This document shows positions 17,864 to 27,774 of a stretch of DNA of 64,000 nt, one piece after another (position 1 is the first letter of the stretch; each line of letters opens with the position of its first letter). The stretch comes from Sphingobacterium multivorum (lineage in GTDB: Bacteria > Bacteroidota > Bacteroidia > Sphingobacteriales > Sphingobacteriaceae), in contig NZ_CP154261.1 of the NCBI RefSeq assembly GCF_039511225.1, forward strand, positions 3,596,001 to 3,660,000. Reading direction: 5' to 3'. A program made the position numbers and the translations under genes. Below the pieces are notes generated by a model. That model was not told the origin of the DNA. It did not search any database and worked only from the letters and a program-made list of their open reading frames with translations.

Positions 17864-19363
17864 TTAAATTATAGCTTGAATTAGTTCACCCTCCACATCT
17901 GTCAATCGGAATGGCCTTCCCTGAAAATCGTATGTAAATTTCTCATGATCAAAACCCAAAAGATGAAGCATGGTCGCATGGACATCGTGTACAGAACTAC
18001 GCCCTTCTACCCCGGCGAACCCGATATCATCGGTTTGACCGTAACTTATACCATTACGAACTCCTCCACCTGCCATCCAGATGGTATAGGCATCGGTATG
18101 ATGATCACGTCCCAGGAATGGCATGTCGCTGTTGTCCCTATTTTCTTGCATCGGTGTGCGCCCAAATTCCCCGCCCCACACCACCAGTGTTTCTTCCAGC
18201 AAACCACGTTGCTTTAGATCCATAATCAATGCGGTCATAGGTCGATCAATCTCTCGGCATTTATTTCTAAAACCGAGATCAATCGAATCTGCTGGATTAG
18301 TACCGTGACTGTCCCAGCCCCAATCAAATAACTGAACGAATCGTACCCCTTGTTCTACGAGTTTCCGAGCCAATAGGCAATTATTGGCGAACGATTCCTT
18401 ACCAGGCTCTGTTCCGTACAATTCGTGAATATAAGCCGGTTCATTATTGATGTCCATCACTTCAGGTACGGCTACCTGCATTTTATAAGCCATCTCATAT
18501 TGTGCGATCCGCGACAAGGTTTCGGGGTCTTTAAAGGTATCGTATTCTGTTTTGTTGACGTTATTAATGGCGTCAATCAAATCACGCTTCATATCCCTTC
18601 CCATTCCTTCAGGATCGGCAATGTACAATACGGGATCACCCTTTGAACGACATTGAACGCCTTGGTATACCGATGGTAAAAATCCACTTCCCCAGACACT
18701 TTTACCAGCATCAGGCGTTTTACCTCCCGATGTTAACACAACAAAACCGGGTAAATTGCTATTTTCAGATCCCAGACCATAAGTTACCCATGAACCAATG
18801 CTAGGGCGACCGAGACGGGCACTTCCTGTATGCATAAACAATTGGGCCGGGCCGTGATTGAACTGATCGGTATGCACAGCCTTCAGAAAACTCACTTCAT
18901 CAACGACTTTACTAAAATGAGGCAAATGATCTGATACCCAAGCCCCACTTGCTCCATACTGTTTAAAAGTAGCCTGTGGTCCCAGCATTTTTGGAATCCC
19001 ACGAATAAAAGCAAATTTCTTTCCTGCAAGCAAGGACTCCGGACAAGGTTGATTATGTAATTTCTGCAAGGCAGGCTTGTAATCAAATAACTCCAATTGT
19101 GATGGAGCGCCAGCCATATGCAGGTAAATGACATTTTTAGCCTTACCTGGGAAATGAGGTGGCTTGGGCACAAGTGGATTGAGTGCATTCAGATCCAACT
19201 TTTCTGCTGATTTTGACTGTCCCCATCCATTACAACTCGTTAACAAACTCCCCAAAGCAATACCGCCGATACCGGCCACACAATCTTTTAGAAAATGTCT
19301 TCTGGTGACAGCCTGCAATTCAAATTGTTGAGCTTCTTTTATTAGCTTATTTAGGTCTTTCAT
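17864..19363 (-). CDS. DUF1501 family protein with Tat-like signal
   Basis: A 499-residue protein of the DUF1501 family, related in fold to alkaline phosphatases and sulfatases. The N-terminus carries a twin-arginine-like signal (VTRRHFLKDCVAGIGGIALGSLLTSC), with a possible lipobox LTSC. Family motifs include MAGAPSQLELFDYKP, FNHGPAQLFMHTGS, GRPSIGSWVTYGLG, DWGWDSHGTNP, VVWGGEFGRTP and GRDHHTDAYTIWMAGGGV. DUF1501 genes commonly pair with DUF1549/DUF1553 cytochrome genes in Planctomycetes, and that pairing is present here. Function is not established. Export of a folded protein would suit a metalloenzyme. Confidence 0.88.
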   Translation of the reverse strand: MKDLNKLIKEAQQFELQAVTRRHFLKDCVAGIGGIALGSLLTSCNGWGQSKSAEKLDLNALNPLVPKPPHFPGKAKNVIYLHMAGAPSQLELFDYKPALQKLHNQPCPESLLAGKKFAFIRGIPKMLGPQATFKQYGASGAWVSDHLPHFSKVVDEVSFLKAVHTDQFNHGPAQLFMHTGSARLGRPSIGSWVTYGLGSENSNLPGFVVLTSGGKTPDAGKSVWGSGFLPSVYQGVQCRSKGDPVLYIADPEGMGRDMKRDLIDAINNVNKTEYDTFKDPETLSRIAQYEMAYKMQVAVPEVMDINNEPAYIHELYGTEPGKESFANNCLLARKLVEQGVRFVQLFDWGWDSHGTNPADSIDLGFRNKCREIDRPMTALIMDLKQRGLLEETLVVWGGEFGRTPMQENRDNSDMPFLGRDHHTDAYTIWMAGGGVRNGISYGQTDDIGFAGVEGRSSVHDVHATMLHLLGFDHEKFTYDFQGRPFRLTDVEGELIQAII

Positions 19364-19537
19364 CTGACTATCATTACGTATGAACGGGCTGTGTCTCTAA
19401 AATTTTAGTGCGCAGCTTTAGCTCATTTCGGTTTATATTCTTACTATTTTATAGGTCTAACCTTCTCAATAAAAGACTTCGTTTTCATACGATAGTCCTT
19501 ATTCAGAAGTTTCGGTCCATATTTATCATTTCAATAT

Positions 19538-22294
19538 TTATGATTTCGTTAAAAATTCGTCCAAATTCAACACTGCATTCGCAACAAGCATGTAGGCAGC
19601 TTTTGAAGTCAGGACCTTTACATTGCTTTTTGCTAAATCTTCATTCAAAAATTTTGCTGCCGAATCAGGCTTTTTGCTGAAATCAACCAATGCCTTTTGA
19701 TAAAGATGTTCCAGCTCTTTGAGTTTCTTTTCATCGGCATCCTTCAACATGGCACGTCTATAACCGACACGAATACCATTTCTAAGGTTTCCATTTCCCT
19801 CTTTCTCCATAATAGCCCCCAGATGTTTAGCCGCTTCGAGATAAACAGGATCATTTAATGTGGCAAGCGCTTGCAGCGGTGTATTGGTGCGAATACGGTC
19901 GACCAAACAAACCTCCCTACTAGAAGCATCAAAAGAAACAAAAGACGGATAAGGACTCGTACGCTTTAAAAACGTATAGATGCCCCTTCGGTATTGATCT
20001 TCTCCAGCACTTTTCACCCAGGACTCACCGCTATATACAGTCATCCATACCCCATCAGGTTGGTAGGGCATTACACTTGGTCCATACATTTTGTTGCTGA
20101 GCAATCCACTTACAGCTAAAGCTTGGTCACGAATCTGCTCGGCAGATAATCTAAACCGAGGTCCCCTTGCCAAATAATAATTCTGTGGATCCTTCTCAAA
20201 ACTGGAATTGTTCAAGCTAGAGGACTGCTTATACGTTCCGGATAAGACAATCTCGCGGATCAGTTTTTTAACGCTCCACTTTTTGGTATTCATCAGATCT
20301 AGGGCAAGGTAATCCAATAACTCTCGGTGAATTGGCGGGATACTCTGAGTGCCCATATCTCCCAATGGTTCAACTAGGCCCCGGCCAAATAGCTGTGCCC
20401 ATACGCGATTAACTAAGGTTCGTGCTGTCAAGGGGTTTTCCTTACTGACAATCCACTGCGCAAACCCCAGACGGTTGCGCGGAGCGCCTTTCGGGAAACT
20501 ATTCAGTGAAGCCGGAACTGTAGGCTGTACTTCCGCCCCCAGAGACAGACGGTTACCACGTATAAATACATTTGTTTTACGATGCATGTCTTTGGGATTT
20601 TCAATCATGATTGGCACACCTTCGGGTTGCATGTTGACCAACTGGAGAAAAGTCTTTTGAAAATTCATATTATCCAGTGACTTTTCATGTGGAAAGTTCT
20701 CACGAAATGCAAACCATTCAATCATGCAGATCGGCTGCCCATGCGCCACAGATGGATTTTTGAAAACCAGATATAAGTCATGTACACCGCGAGTCGGGAG
20801 TATGGGAGACTGAATAACCTGTCTTCCATTTGTACTCGGCAAATCAATAACGGCGAGAATTGGTCCTGTAGGTTTATCCACGTGAATTTCTAATTTTCCA
20901 CCTACCGCGCCTGTCCAGAAATTCATAAAAAATTGCTGTTTATTATCCAAGTTTATTGCCCTTAACCGAGCCGATCCTCCAGTTCTAACCCCCAACCATT
21001 TCGTATCATAAAGCGCACCATCTACTATTTGATCGCTGTAATGCGCATGTATTTTGGGTTCAAGAGTGTGAAGGAATAGATCTGTTGATTTTACCAAGCT
21101 TGCATTTCCTGTCGTCGACAACCACCTTTTTATACTGTCAATTCGCTTTTCATCTTGTGCCGTATAAAAACGAAGTTTAGGATGGTCACCTTGGGTGTCT
21201 TCATCTCTGGTGTTGTTAAAAAAAGCTAACGATTTATAATACTCTTCAAATTTAAAGGGATCATAAGTATGACTATGGCATTGCACGCATTCGAAGGTTG
21301 TACTCAACCATACTTGATAGGTTGTATTTAAGCGATCCAAAACCGCAGCCATCCTAAATTCCTCACTATCGGTCCCCCCTTCATCATTATTCATGGTATT
21401 GCGATGGAAGGCGGTTGCGATAAGTTGATCCTTGGTTGGCTCCGGGAGCAAATCCCCAGCGAGCTGTTCAATCGTAAATTCATCATAAGGCATATCCTTG
21501 TTCAGGGCCTTAATGACCCAATCCCGATAGGACCATATCGTGCGCGAACCATCCTTCTCGTAACCCTTCGTATCTGCATATCGCGCCATATCCAACCACC
21601 AACTCGCCCACTTTTCGCCATATTTCTGCGACGCTAACAAACTATCTACACGCAAGGTATAAGCATCATCACGCTGATCTGCTTCAAAGGCTTGAATTTC
21701 TGCCAACGTGGGTGGAATACCAATCAGATCTAAATACACTCTCCGTAGCAACAGTGCTTTATCGGCCTCATCAGCAAAGGATAATTTCTTCTCTTTCATT
21801 TTATCCAAAACAAAAAAATCAATCGTATTATTCACCCCTTTAGGTTTGACACCAAATATACCGAGCAATGAAAAAGGTTTAGGTACCTCAGTCTCCTTGG
21901 GCGTTGTATATGCCCAATGCTCTCCCCATTTGGCACCTTCATCGATCCATCTTTTGAGTATATCAATTTCATCATCGTTCAGTTTAGGGGCATTGTAAGG
22001 CATACGCAATTCAGGGTCATCGGAAATCAGTCTCTTTACCAGTTCACTATGTTCGCCATCGCCACGAATAATTGCTGGTTTGCCAGACTCGGCTTTGGCG
22101 AAGGCCTCATTTTCAAAAAGAAAACTTAGTCCGCCATTTTTTTTAACCCCACCATGGCATGTGATACAATGTCTATTCAATATCGGTTTAACATCAGCGC
22201 TAAAATCAATTGGCTCTTTCTTTCCAAAGGTCAAAATGCTCGTACCAATAAGCACAAGCGCCAATAATGTTAGCACCACAATCTTTTTTCTCAT
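19538..22294 (-). CDS. PSD1-type cytochrome (PSCyt1 + DUF1549 + DUF1553)
   Basis: A 918-residue exported protein. An N-terminal hydrophobic segment (IVVLTLLALVLIGTSILTF) is followed by a PSCyt1 heme domain (DFSADVKPILNRHCITCHGG, heme CxxCH near residue 42). DUF1549 follows, with WASWWLDMARYADTKGYEKDG, DMPYDEFTIEQLAGD and a second CxxCH in CVQCHSHTYDPF. A middle beta-rich (CBM-like) region precedes DUF1553 (NPLTARTLVNRVWAQLFGRG, RRGIYTFLKRTSPYPSF, PLQALATLND). The order matches planctomycete PSD1 proteins. It is the first gene of a minus-strand module with DUF1501, an isomerase and a cytochrome/LRR protein. The module may oxidise or desulfate a polymer or sugar outside the cell (inference). 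Confidence 0.9.
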   Translation of the reverse strand: MRKKIVVLTLLALVLIGTSILTFGKKEPIDFSADVKPILNRHCITCHGGVKKNGGLSFLFENEAFAKAESGKPAIIRGDGEHSELVKRLISDDPELRMPYNAPKLNDDEIDILKRWIDEGAKWGEHWAYTTPKETEVPKPFSLLGIFGVKPKGVNNTIDFFVLDKMKEKKLSFADEADKALLLRRVYLDLIGIPPTLAEIQAFEADQRDDAYTLRVDSLLASQKYGEKWASWWLDMARYADTKGYEKDGSRTIWSYRDWVIKALNKDMPYDEFTIEQLAGDLLPEPTKDQLIATAFHRNTMNNDEGGTDSEEFRMAAVLDRLNTTYQVWLSTTFECVQCHSHTYDPFKFEEYYKSLAFFNNTRDEDTQGDHPKLRFYTAQDEKRIDSIKRWLSTTGNASLVKSTDLFLHTLEPKIHAHYSDQIVDGALYDTKWLGVRTGGSARLRAINLDNKQQFFMNFWTGAVGGKLEIHVDKPTGPILAVIDLPSTNGRQVIQSPILPTRGVHDLYLVFKNPSVAHGQPICMIEWFAFRENFPHEKSLDNMNFQKTFLQLVNMQPEGVPIMIENPKDMHRKTNVFIRGNRLSLGAEVQPTVPASLNSFPKGAPRNRLGFAQWIVSKENPLTARTLVNRVWAQLFGRGLVEPLGDMGTQSIPPIHRELLDYLALDLMNTKKWSVKKLIREIVLSGTYKQSSSLNNSSFEKDPQNYYLARGPRFRLSAEQIRDQALAVSGLLSNKMYGPSVMPYQPDGVWMTVYSGESWVKSAGEDQYRRGIYTFLKRTSPYPSFVSFDASSREVCLVDRIRTNTPLQALATLNDPVYLEAAKHLGAIMEKEGNGNLRNGIRVGYRRAMLKDADEKKLKELEHLYQKALVDFSKKPDSAAKFLNEDLAKSNVKVLTSKAAYMLVANAVLNLDEFLTKS

Positions 22295-22461
22295 AGCATT
22301 GGGATATATCTACTCTATAATATTTTAGGTTTATGCACTACAACGAAATAAATAATGATTGTTTTTTTCGTTAAGTGGAGCCGAAACTATCCGATAAATG
22401 TGCTAGTTTCGAGTAGGATAAAATTAGATAACAACACTGGATTATACTAAAACTGGATTAA

Positions 22462-22629
22462 CAGAAACATAAACAATATTACCCTTTGCTCTTGCAAGAT
22501 TTTCTGGATACTATATTCCCACTTGCTCAAAAGATTGATTTAAAACAGCATGATGTACTTTTTTCGGTTAAACTGCAGACCCTAAAAACGGTACTTTTAT
22601 ACCATATTCTTTTGTCTCAAAAAGTATAA
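22462..22629 (+). other. Start-less open frame in the gap before the GH95-like gene; possible coding remnant
   Basis: The 515-base gap 22295-22809 has no complete gene. A 55-codon stretch without stops, and with no ATG, reads like protein (LLQDFLDTIFPLAQKIDL, then a Leu-rich end) and closes with TAA at 22627. It may be the tail of a lost gene or chance. I recognise no family. Confidence 0.2.
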
Positions 22630-22809
22630 CAATTTCGATACGAACTCACTTTTTTGATTTCATACACTGTATACATCTCAATTAAATTTGCTTAAACGTG
22701 ATTCCAGGATCAGGGCCATCGCTTTGCTAAAATAGTATGCAAAAAAGTAACAATAGTGTCAGTACCTCCCCATCCAGAGTTTTAAATTTACAAGCTAACC
22801 CTTTCAATT

Positions 22810-25047
22810 ATGAAATATCTTTATTTAATACTATGCTGTTCGTTTACCCTGTTCTCTTTCGGGCAACCAACACCTGACAACAACCTCCATTTCGATCACT
22901 TGGCTTCGCGATGGGATGAAGCCATTCCCTTGGGAAATGGTCAATTGGGTGCACTGATCTGGAAAAAAGACAATACGATTCGATTTTCACTTGATCGCGC
23001 AGATCTATGGGACGAAAGAAAGGCCTTTGCAATAGAAAACCACAATTTCAATTGGGTCCAACAACAAATAAAAAACAACAGCTACGGCATTGTACAACAG
23101 TGGGGAGACGCTCCTTATGACAGATCCCCCTATCCCACCAAGCTTCCAGCAGCGTCGCTGTTTTTTGACTTGGCGAAATTTGGCACTGTCGTTTCAAACG
23201 TACTTGATCTGGAACAGGCCACCAATATTCTTAGATTTAAAGATGGTAGGATATTAAAAACCTTCATACATGCCTATAAACCATTTGGCTATTTTGAAAT
23301 CACAGGAAACAATGTTAGTGACCTTTTACCTCAATTAATTCCACATCAATATGAAAATAACGCAAACAAAGACGAAAACAAAAGCGTTGTCGAAGGTCAA
23401 GATTTAGCAAGATTAGGGTATAAGCAAGGAAATATAATCCGCACCAGCAACTATGAAGTGCTGCACCAAAAAACGTATGATGATCATTTTTTTGAAGTTG
23501 TATTGAGGTGGGAAAAAATATCAGCTAAAAAGCTGATTGGTTATTGGACAATCGTCAATGATCAAAAGGCAAGCCCTTCTGCACTTTCTCTCAAAAAATA
23601 CACCGAAGAAAAAGCAAGCCATTTGCAGTGGTGGTCAAACTATTGGTCCAAATCAAGTATAACCATTCCTGATAAAAATCTCGAAAAACAATATTATCTT
23701 GATATGTATAAACTCGGTGCTGTCGCAAGAGAAGGTGCTCCAGCAATTACGCTTCAGGCCGTGTGGACGGCGGATAATGGTGGTCTTCCTCCTTGGAAAG
23801 GCGACTTTCACAATGACCTTAATACACAATTAAGCTACTGGCCAGCCTATTCGGGAAATAGATTGGCCGAAGCCAAAAGCTATACGGATTGGCTCTGGAA
23901 GATCCGCAAAAAAAACAAGGACTTTACAAAGCAATATTTTGGTGTCGATGGGCTGAATGTACCCGGTGTCCTCACGTTAAATGGAGACCCTATGGGTGGA
24001 TGGATTCAGTATTCTCTTTCTCCTACTATTGGTGCATGGGCGGCCCAGCATTTTTATTGGCAATGGAAATATAGCATGGATAAAACCTTTCTAAAAGAAC
24101 AAGCCTATCCCTATATCATGGAATCTGCAACTTACCTTAAAAATATAACCACACTAAAAAATGAACGCCGTTACCTGCCCTTGAGCAGCAGTCCCGAATA
24201 CAACGACAATAGTGTATCAGCATGGTTTGACAATTGGACTAATTTCGATCTTAGTTTAGCGCATTTTCTTTTCCAGGCTGCTACAGAGGTGAGTACAGCA
24301 ATGGGCAAACCGCAAGAAGCAGAGAATTGGTTAAAATGCAAGGCGCAACTACCTCACTATGCGGCCGATGAAACTGGGCTACAAGTTGCTGTAAATCTTC
24401 CAATGAAACATTCCCACCGTCATATGTCTCCCTATATGGCAATTTATCCATTGGATTTATTAGACATCAATAATCCGCAGGAAAAAGAACTCATTGAGAG
24501 CTCCCTAAATCACATTGAAAAACTGGGTACACGTGCGTGGGTTGGTTATTCCTTTGCATGGATGGCTTGTTTACACGCGCGCGCTAAACAAGGAAAGGAA
24601 GCCGTAACCAATCTTCGAAAATTTGCGCAGAACTTTTGTTCCTCCAATTCCTTTCATTTGAATGGTGACCAAAAAGGCGGGCAATATTCAGACTTTACGT
24701 ATCGACCATTTACCTTAGAAGGTAACTTTGCATTTGCACAAGGAATACACGAATTGCTCATTCAGAGCAAAAATAACTATGTAGAAGTTTTTCCGGCTTT
24801 ACCTGCTGAATGGGCAACAGCATCTTTCAAAAATTTGAGAACGATGGGTGGATTTATCGTAAGCGCTGAAAAAAAAGAAGATAAAATTGTTCTGCTGAAA
24901 ATAACTGCTACCGAAGACGGTAGCTTTCGAATTTTTGAACCCAAGGCACTCATGCACATCAGCACTAGGAAGCTCATACAGAGAGATAACACCATACAAT
25001 ATGTGAAATTAAAAAAGGGACAAACAGTCAACTTATGTAGCCTATAA
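22810..25047 (+). CDS. GH95-like glycoside hydrolase, secreted
   Basis: A 745-residue protein with a signal peptide (MKYLYLILCCSFTLFSFGQ). The GH95 N-terminal domain motif appears as WDEAIPLGNGQLGALIW near residues 33-50 and DRADLWDERK near 60. The catalytic (alpha/alpha)6 barrel region includes LPPWKGDFHNDLNTQLSYWPA near 325-345, YLPLSSSPEYND near 460 and RHMSPYMAIYPL near 540. GH95 enzymes are inverting alpha-1,2-L-fucosidases and L-galactosidases. The usual N-x-N-T-x-M-N-Y active-site text reads N-D-L-N-T-Q-L-S-Y here, so the substrate may differ. It is divergent from the PSD1 module and followed by a long hairpin. Signal and domain call are solid; specificity is open. Confidence 0.82.
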   Translation: MKYLYLILCCSFTLFSFGQPTPDNNLHFDHLASRWDEAIPLGNGQLGALIWKKDNTIRFSLDRADLWDERKAFAIENHNFNWVQQQIKNNSYGIVQQWGDAPYDRSPYPTKLPAASLFFDLAKFGTVVSNVLDLEQATNILRFKDGRILKTFIHAYKPFGYFEITGNNVSDLLPQLIPHQYENNANKDENKSVVEGQDLARLGYKQGNIIRTSNYEVLHQKTYDDHFFEVVLRWEKISAKKLIGYWTIVNDQKASPSALSLKKYTEEKASHLQWWSNYWSKSSITIPDKNLEKQYYLDMYKLGAVAREGAPAITLQAVWTADNGGLPPWKGDFHNDLNTQLSYWPAYSGNRLAEAKSYTDWLWKIRKKNKDFTKQYFGVDGLNVPGVLTLNGDPMGGWIQYSLSPTIGAWAAQHFYWQWKYSMDKTFLKEQAYPYIMESATYLKNITTLKNERRYLPLSSSPEYNDNSVSAWFDNWTNFDLSLAHFLFQAATEVSTAMGKPQEAENWLKCKAQLPHYAADETGLQVAVNLPMKHSHRHMSPYMAIYPLDLLDINNPQEKELIESSLNHIEKLGTRAWVGYSFAWMACLHARAKQGKEAVTNLRKFAQNFCSSNSFHLNGDQKGGQYSDFTYRPFTLEGNFAFAQGIHELLIQSKNNYVEVFPALPAEWATASFKNLRTMGGFIVSAEKKEDKIVLLKITATEDGSFRIFEPKALMHISTRKLIQRDNTIQYVKLKKGQTVNLCSL

Positions 25048-25132
25048 AAACAATGGATTTGCCTTACCAAATTAAAAAAACACATTACACAGTACCGATA
25101 CAATCAATTTAAGTCAACTGATAGCGTGCAAA

Positions 25133-25184
25133 CAATGCAAAGAGCCCAAATCATCCAAAGCGATAATTTGGGCTCTTTGCATTG
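25133..25184 (+). terminator. 19-bp perfect inverted repeat after the GH95-like gene
   Basis: CAATGCAAAGAGCCCAAAT (25133-25151) is exactly complementary to 25166-25184, with a 14-base loop. No immediate U-run follows, so it is either a terminator or a stabilising hairpin. Confidence 0.65.
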
Positions 25185-25231
25185 TTACATTACATTATTT
25201 AGAATGATTATAAAAAAATAACAGATAATCC

Positions 25232-25262
25232 TTTGAAAAATGCAATAGGACCAATAACTTTA
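25232..25262 (+). promoter_or_regulatory. Promoter of the siderophore receptor gene
   Basis: TTTG 25232-25235, a 19-base spacer and TAACTTTA 25255-25262 match the Bacteroidota consensus with one mismatch, 34 bases before the ATG. No clear Fur palindrome is visible. Confidence 0.55.
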
Positions 25263-25296
25263 TCTCTGTTTATAATTAATCTAAATAAAACATTCA

Positions 25297-27708
25297 ATGA
25301 ATCGCATCATCATCTACCTTATGTTGCTTGTACCAGGAGCTCTACTTGCGCAAGCACAGCACAAAGCAGAAATACTGGGTAAAATTCTTTCGTCCGACGG
25401 AAAGCCCATTGAAGGGATAACCGTCAGACTACAACCGCAAAACATAACAACTTCTACACGATCTAATGGTTCATATCAATTTAAATCACTTAAGCCGGGT
25501 CAGGCAAAATTAGCCATCTCAGCCATAGGTATTCAACCACATGAGCAGGAAGTCGAAATTACGGATGGTAAAAATAGGGTTCCTGATATTTACTTAATTG
25601 AAAATCAATCGACACTGCAAGAGATCGTTATTAATGGTAAAGGAAATAACAAATTCACACGGAAACAGAGTTTATATGTTTCCAAAATGCCACTGAAAAA
25701 TATGGAGAACGCACAGTCGTATGCTGTCGTTACCAAAGAGTTGCTAAAAAGTCAGGTGAATACAAATTATGATGATGCATTAGCCAACGTTTCAGGAATT
25801 GATAAGCTTTGGTCGGCGACTGGACGGCCCGGAGACGGTGTTAGTTACTACACGTTGCGCGGTTTTAGTACGCAGGCTGCCATGATTAATGGTGTAGTCG
25901 GTATTTCCAGTACAAGTCCAGACCCTGCGAATCTCGAAACAATTGAAGTGATTAAAGGGCCCTCTGGTTCATTATATGGCGGTGCGGCTGTTGGTTTCGG
26001 TGGATTAATCAATAATATCACGAAAAAACCTTTAGATACCGTGGGCGGTCGGGTAAATTATATTTTTGGAAGTTTCGCACAACATCGCCTTACGGCAGAT
26101 ATATATGGCCCATTAACAGCAGATAAAAAATTGCTCGGACGAATCAATACAGCATTATCCCATACAGGTACCTATCAAGACGCAGGATTTAATAAGTCGG
26201 TGTTTATTACACCTTCACTAACCTATAAACCAAACGAGAAACTGGATATCCAACTCGATGTTGAACTTTACCAAAACAAGGCTACTAATCCACTGATGGT
26301 TTTTCTCAATCGTTCACGTCAATTATTTGCCAGAACCCCCGAGGCACTCCAATTCGATTTTGATAAGTCCTATACTGCTAACGACGTCACATTCAAAAAC
26401 CCAACCACCAACCTCCGCGGAAATGTAGTGTACCGGTTTAATGAGCGGTGGACGTCCAATACCACTGTAAACTGGAACAACCGGAAGGCCGATGGCTACT
26501 TTCAATATGTGATGTACCTACAAAACAGCAATGACACACTTATTAACAGATATGCTGGTAAACAAAATTATGCTGCAAAAAATATCAATGCTCAACAGAA
26601 CTTTATTGGTGATTTTCATATCGGTGAGCTTCGCAATAGACTACTTGTCGGTCTGGATTATTTATACCAACAAACAGAAACACATAATTCGCCCTATGTC
26701 CTTGTAGACCAGATCAACACAGCAATAGATGATCCAGATTACTATAAATTTAATGCAGGAACCATTGACGCAGCCATAAGCGCTTCAACGGCAGCCAAAA
26801 CGAACAATAGAGGTCGAAATCAAGTATTGGGAGCCTATGTTTCAAATGTATTAGATCTCACATCGCAGCTACATCTAAACCTAGCGTTGCGTATGGATTA
26901 TTTTGATAATAAAGGAACCTACAACTTCGATAAAGACACAACGACTGGGACTTATCATCAGACTGCTTTCTCACCCCGTTTCGGCTTGGTTTATGAAGCT
27001 GTAAAAGGTCAGGTATCACTATTCGCCAATTATCAAAATGGATTTAAAAATGTATCTCCAGTTGTACAGCCACATCCCAGCATCTCGGGAGACTTCAAGC
27101 CCCAACAAGCCAAACAATGGGAAGCCGGAGTCAAATTAGACCTTTTAAACAACAAATTAGGCCTGACAGCAAGTTACTATGACATTTCAGTAGATAATAT
27201 GCTTCGTCCTGACATAGTCACCATTGACGGACAAACCTATAATATTAGTGTACAGGACGGCACGCGCTTGAGCCGGGGAGTTGACTTTGATGTAACATTG
27301 GCCCCTATTCAAGGTCTAAACCTCATTATGAGCTATAGTTATAACAATAGTAAGATGACTAAAGCAGACAAGAATGTCAACAACCTACGTCCGACAGAAG
27401 CTGGGCCTAAACATCTTTCCAACATCTGGGCAAACTATAGCTTACAGCAAGGAAAACTAAAAGGACTAGGATTTGGTATCGGCATGAATTATGCAAGTGA
27501 AAATGTAATTACCAATAGTGTTGCAACTGGCACATTTACCCTTCCGTCTTACACACTCCTGAACGCGAGTCTATCTTATGGATTTAAACATTTTGAATTC
27601 GCCTTCAAAGCAAACAATTTAGGAAATCAAACTTATTTCAAAGGATGGACAACGGTAAACCCGCAAATGCCTAGAAATATACTTGGAAGTGTTGCCTATC
27701 AATTTTAA
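25297..27708 (+). CDS. TonB-dependent siderophore receptor with CarboxypepD_reg-like domain
   Basis: An 803-residue outer membrane receptor. A signal peptide (MNRIIIYLMLLVPGALLAQAQ) is followed by an extra N-terminal beta-sandwich (residues 27-105; ILGKILSSDGKPIEGITVRL, a carboxypeptidase regulatory-like domain common in this phylum). The plug (about 120-260) has YDDALANVSGIDK, YTLRGFSTQAAMINGV and IEVIKGPSGSLYGG. The remainder is a 22-strand barrel ending in Phe (NILGSVAYQF). The plug text resembles FhuE/FoxA-type ferric siderophore receptors rather than SusC. It has its own promoter and terminator and no SusD or biosynthesis partner nearby. The ligand is inferred, likely a ferric hydroxamate or similar. 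Confidence 0.9.
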   Translation: MNRIIIYLMLLVPGALLAQAQHKAEILGKILSSDGKPIEGITVRLQPQNITTSTRSNGSYQFKSLKPGQAKLAISAIGIQPHEQEVEITDGKNRVPDIYLIENQSTLQEIVINGKGNNKFTRKQSLYVSKMPLKNMENAQSYAVVTKELLKSQVNTNYDDALANVSGIDKLWSATGRPGDGVSYYTLRGFSTQAAMINGVVGISSTSPDPANLETIEVIKGPSGSLYGGAAVGFGGLINNITKKPLDTVGGRVNYIFGSFAQHRLTADIYGPLTADKKLLGRINTALSHTGTYQDAGFNKSVFITPSLTYKPNEKLDIQLDVELYQNKATNPLMVFLNRSRQLFARTPEALQFDFDKSYTANDVTFKNPTTNLRGNVVYRFNERWTSNTTVNWNNRKADGYFQYVMYLQNSNDTLINRYAGKQNYAAKNINAQQNFIGDFHIGELRNRLLVGLDYLYQQTETHNSPYVLVDQINTAIDDPDYYKFNAGTIDAAISASTAAKTNNRGRNQVLGAYVSNVLDLTSQLHLNLALRMDYFDNKGTYNFDKDTTTGTYHQTAFSPRFGLVYEAVKGQVSLFANYQNGFKNVSPVVQPHPSISGDFKPQQAKQWEAGVKLDLLNNKLGLTASYYDISVDNMLRPDIVTIDGQTYNISVQDGTRLSRGVDFDVTLAPIQGLNLIMSYSYNNSKMTKADKNVNNLRPTEAGPKHLSNIWANYSLQQGKLKGLGFGIGMNYASENVITNSVATGTFTLPSYTLLNASLSYGFKHFEFAFKANNLGNQTYFKGWTTVNPQMPRNILGSVAYQF

Positions 27709-27722
27709 AAATATTTTTCTAT

Positions 27723-27759
27723 AAAAAAGCGTTTCGACAATGGTGGAAACGCTTTTTTT
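27723..27759. terminator. Bidirectional terminator
   Basis: AAAAAAGCGTTTC and GAAACGCTTTTTT form a 13-bp stem with a T-run on one side and an A-run on the other, between convergent genes. Confidence 0.85.
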
Positions 27760-27774
27760 AACGTGAACTACAAT

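Noticed and set aside
25232..25296. Search for a Fur box before the siderophore receptor
   Set aside because: No convincing palindrome; regulation by iron is only presumed from function.
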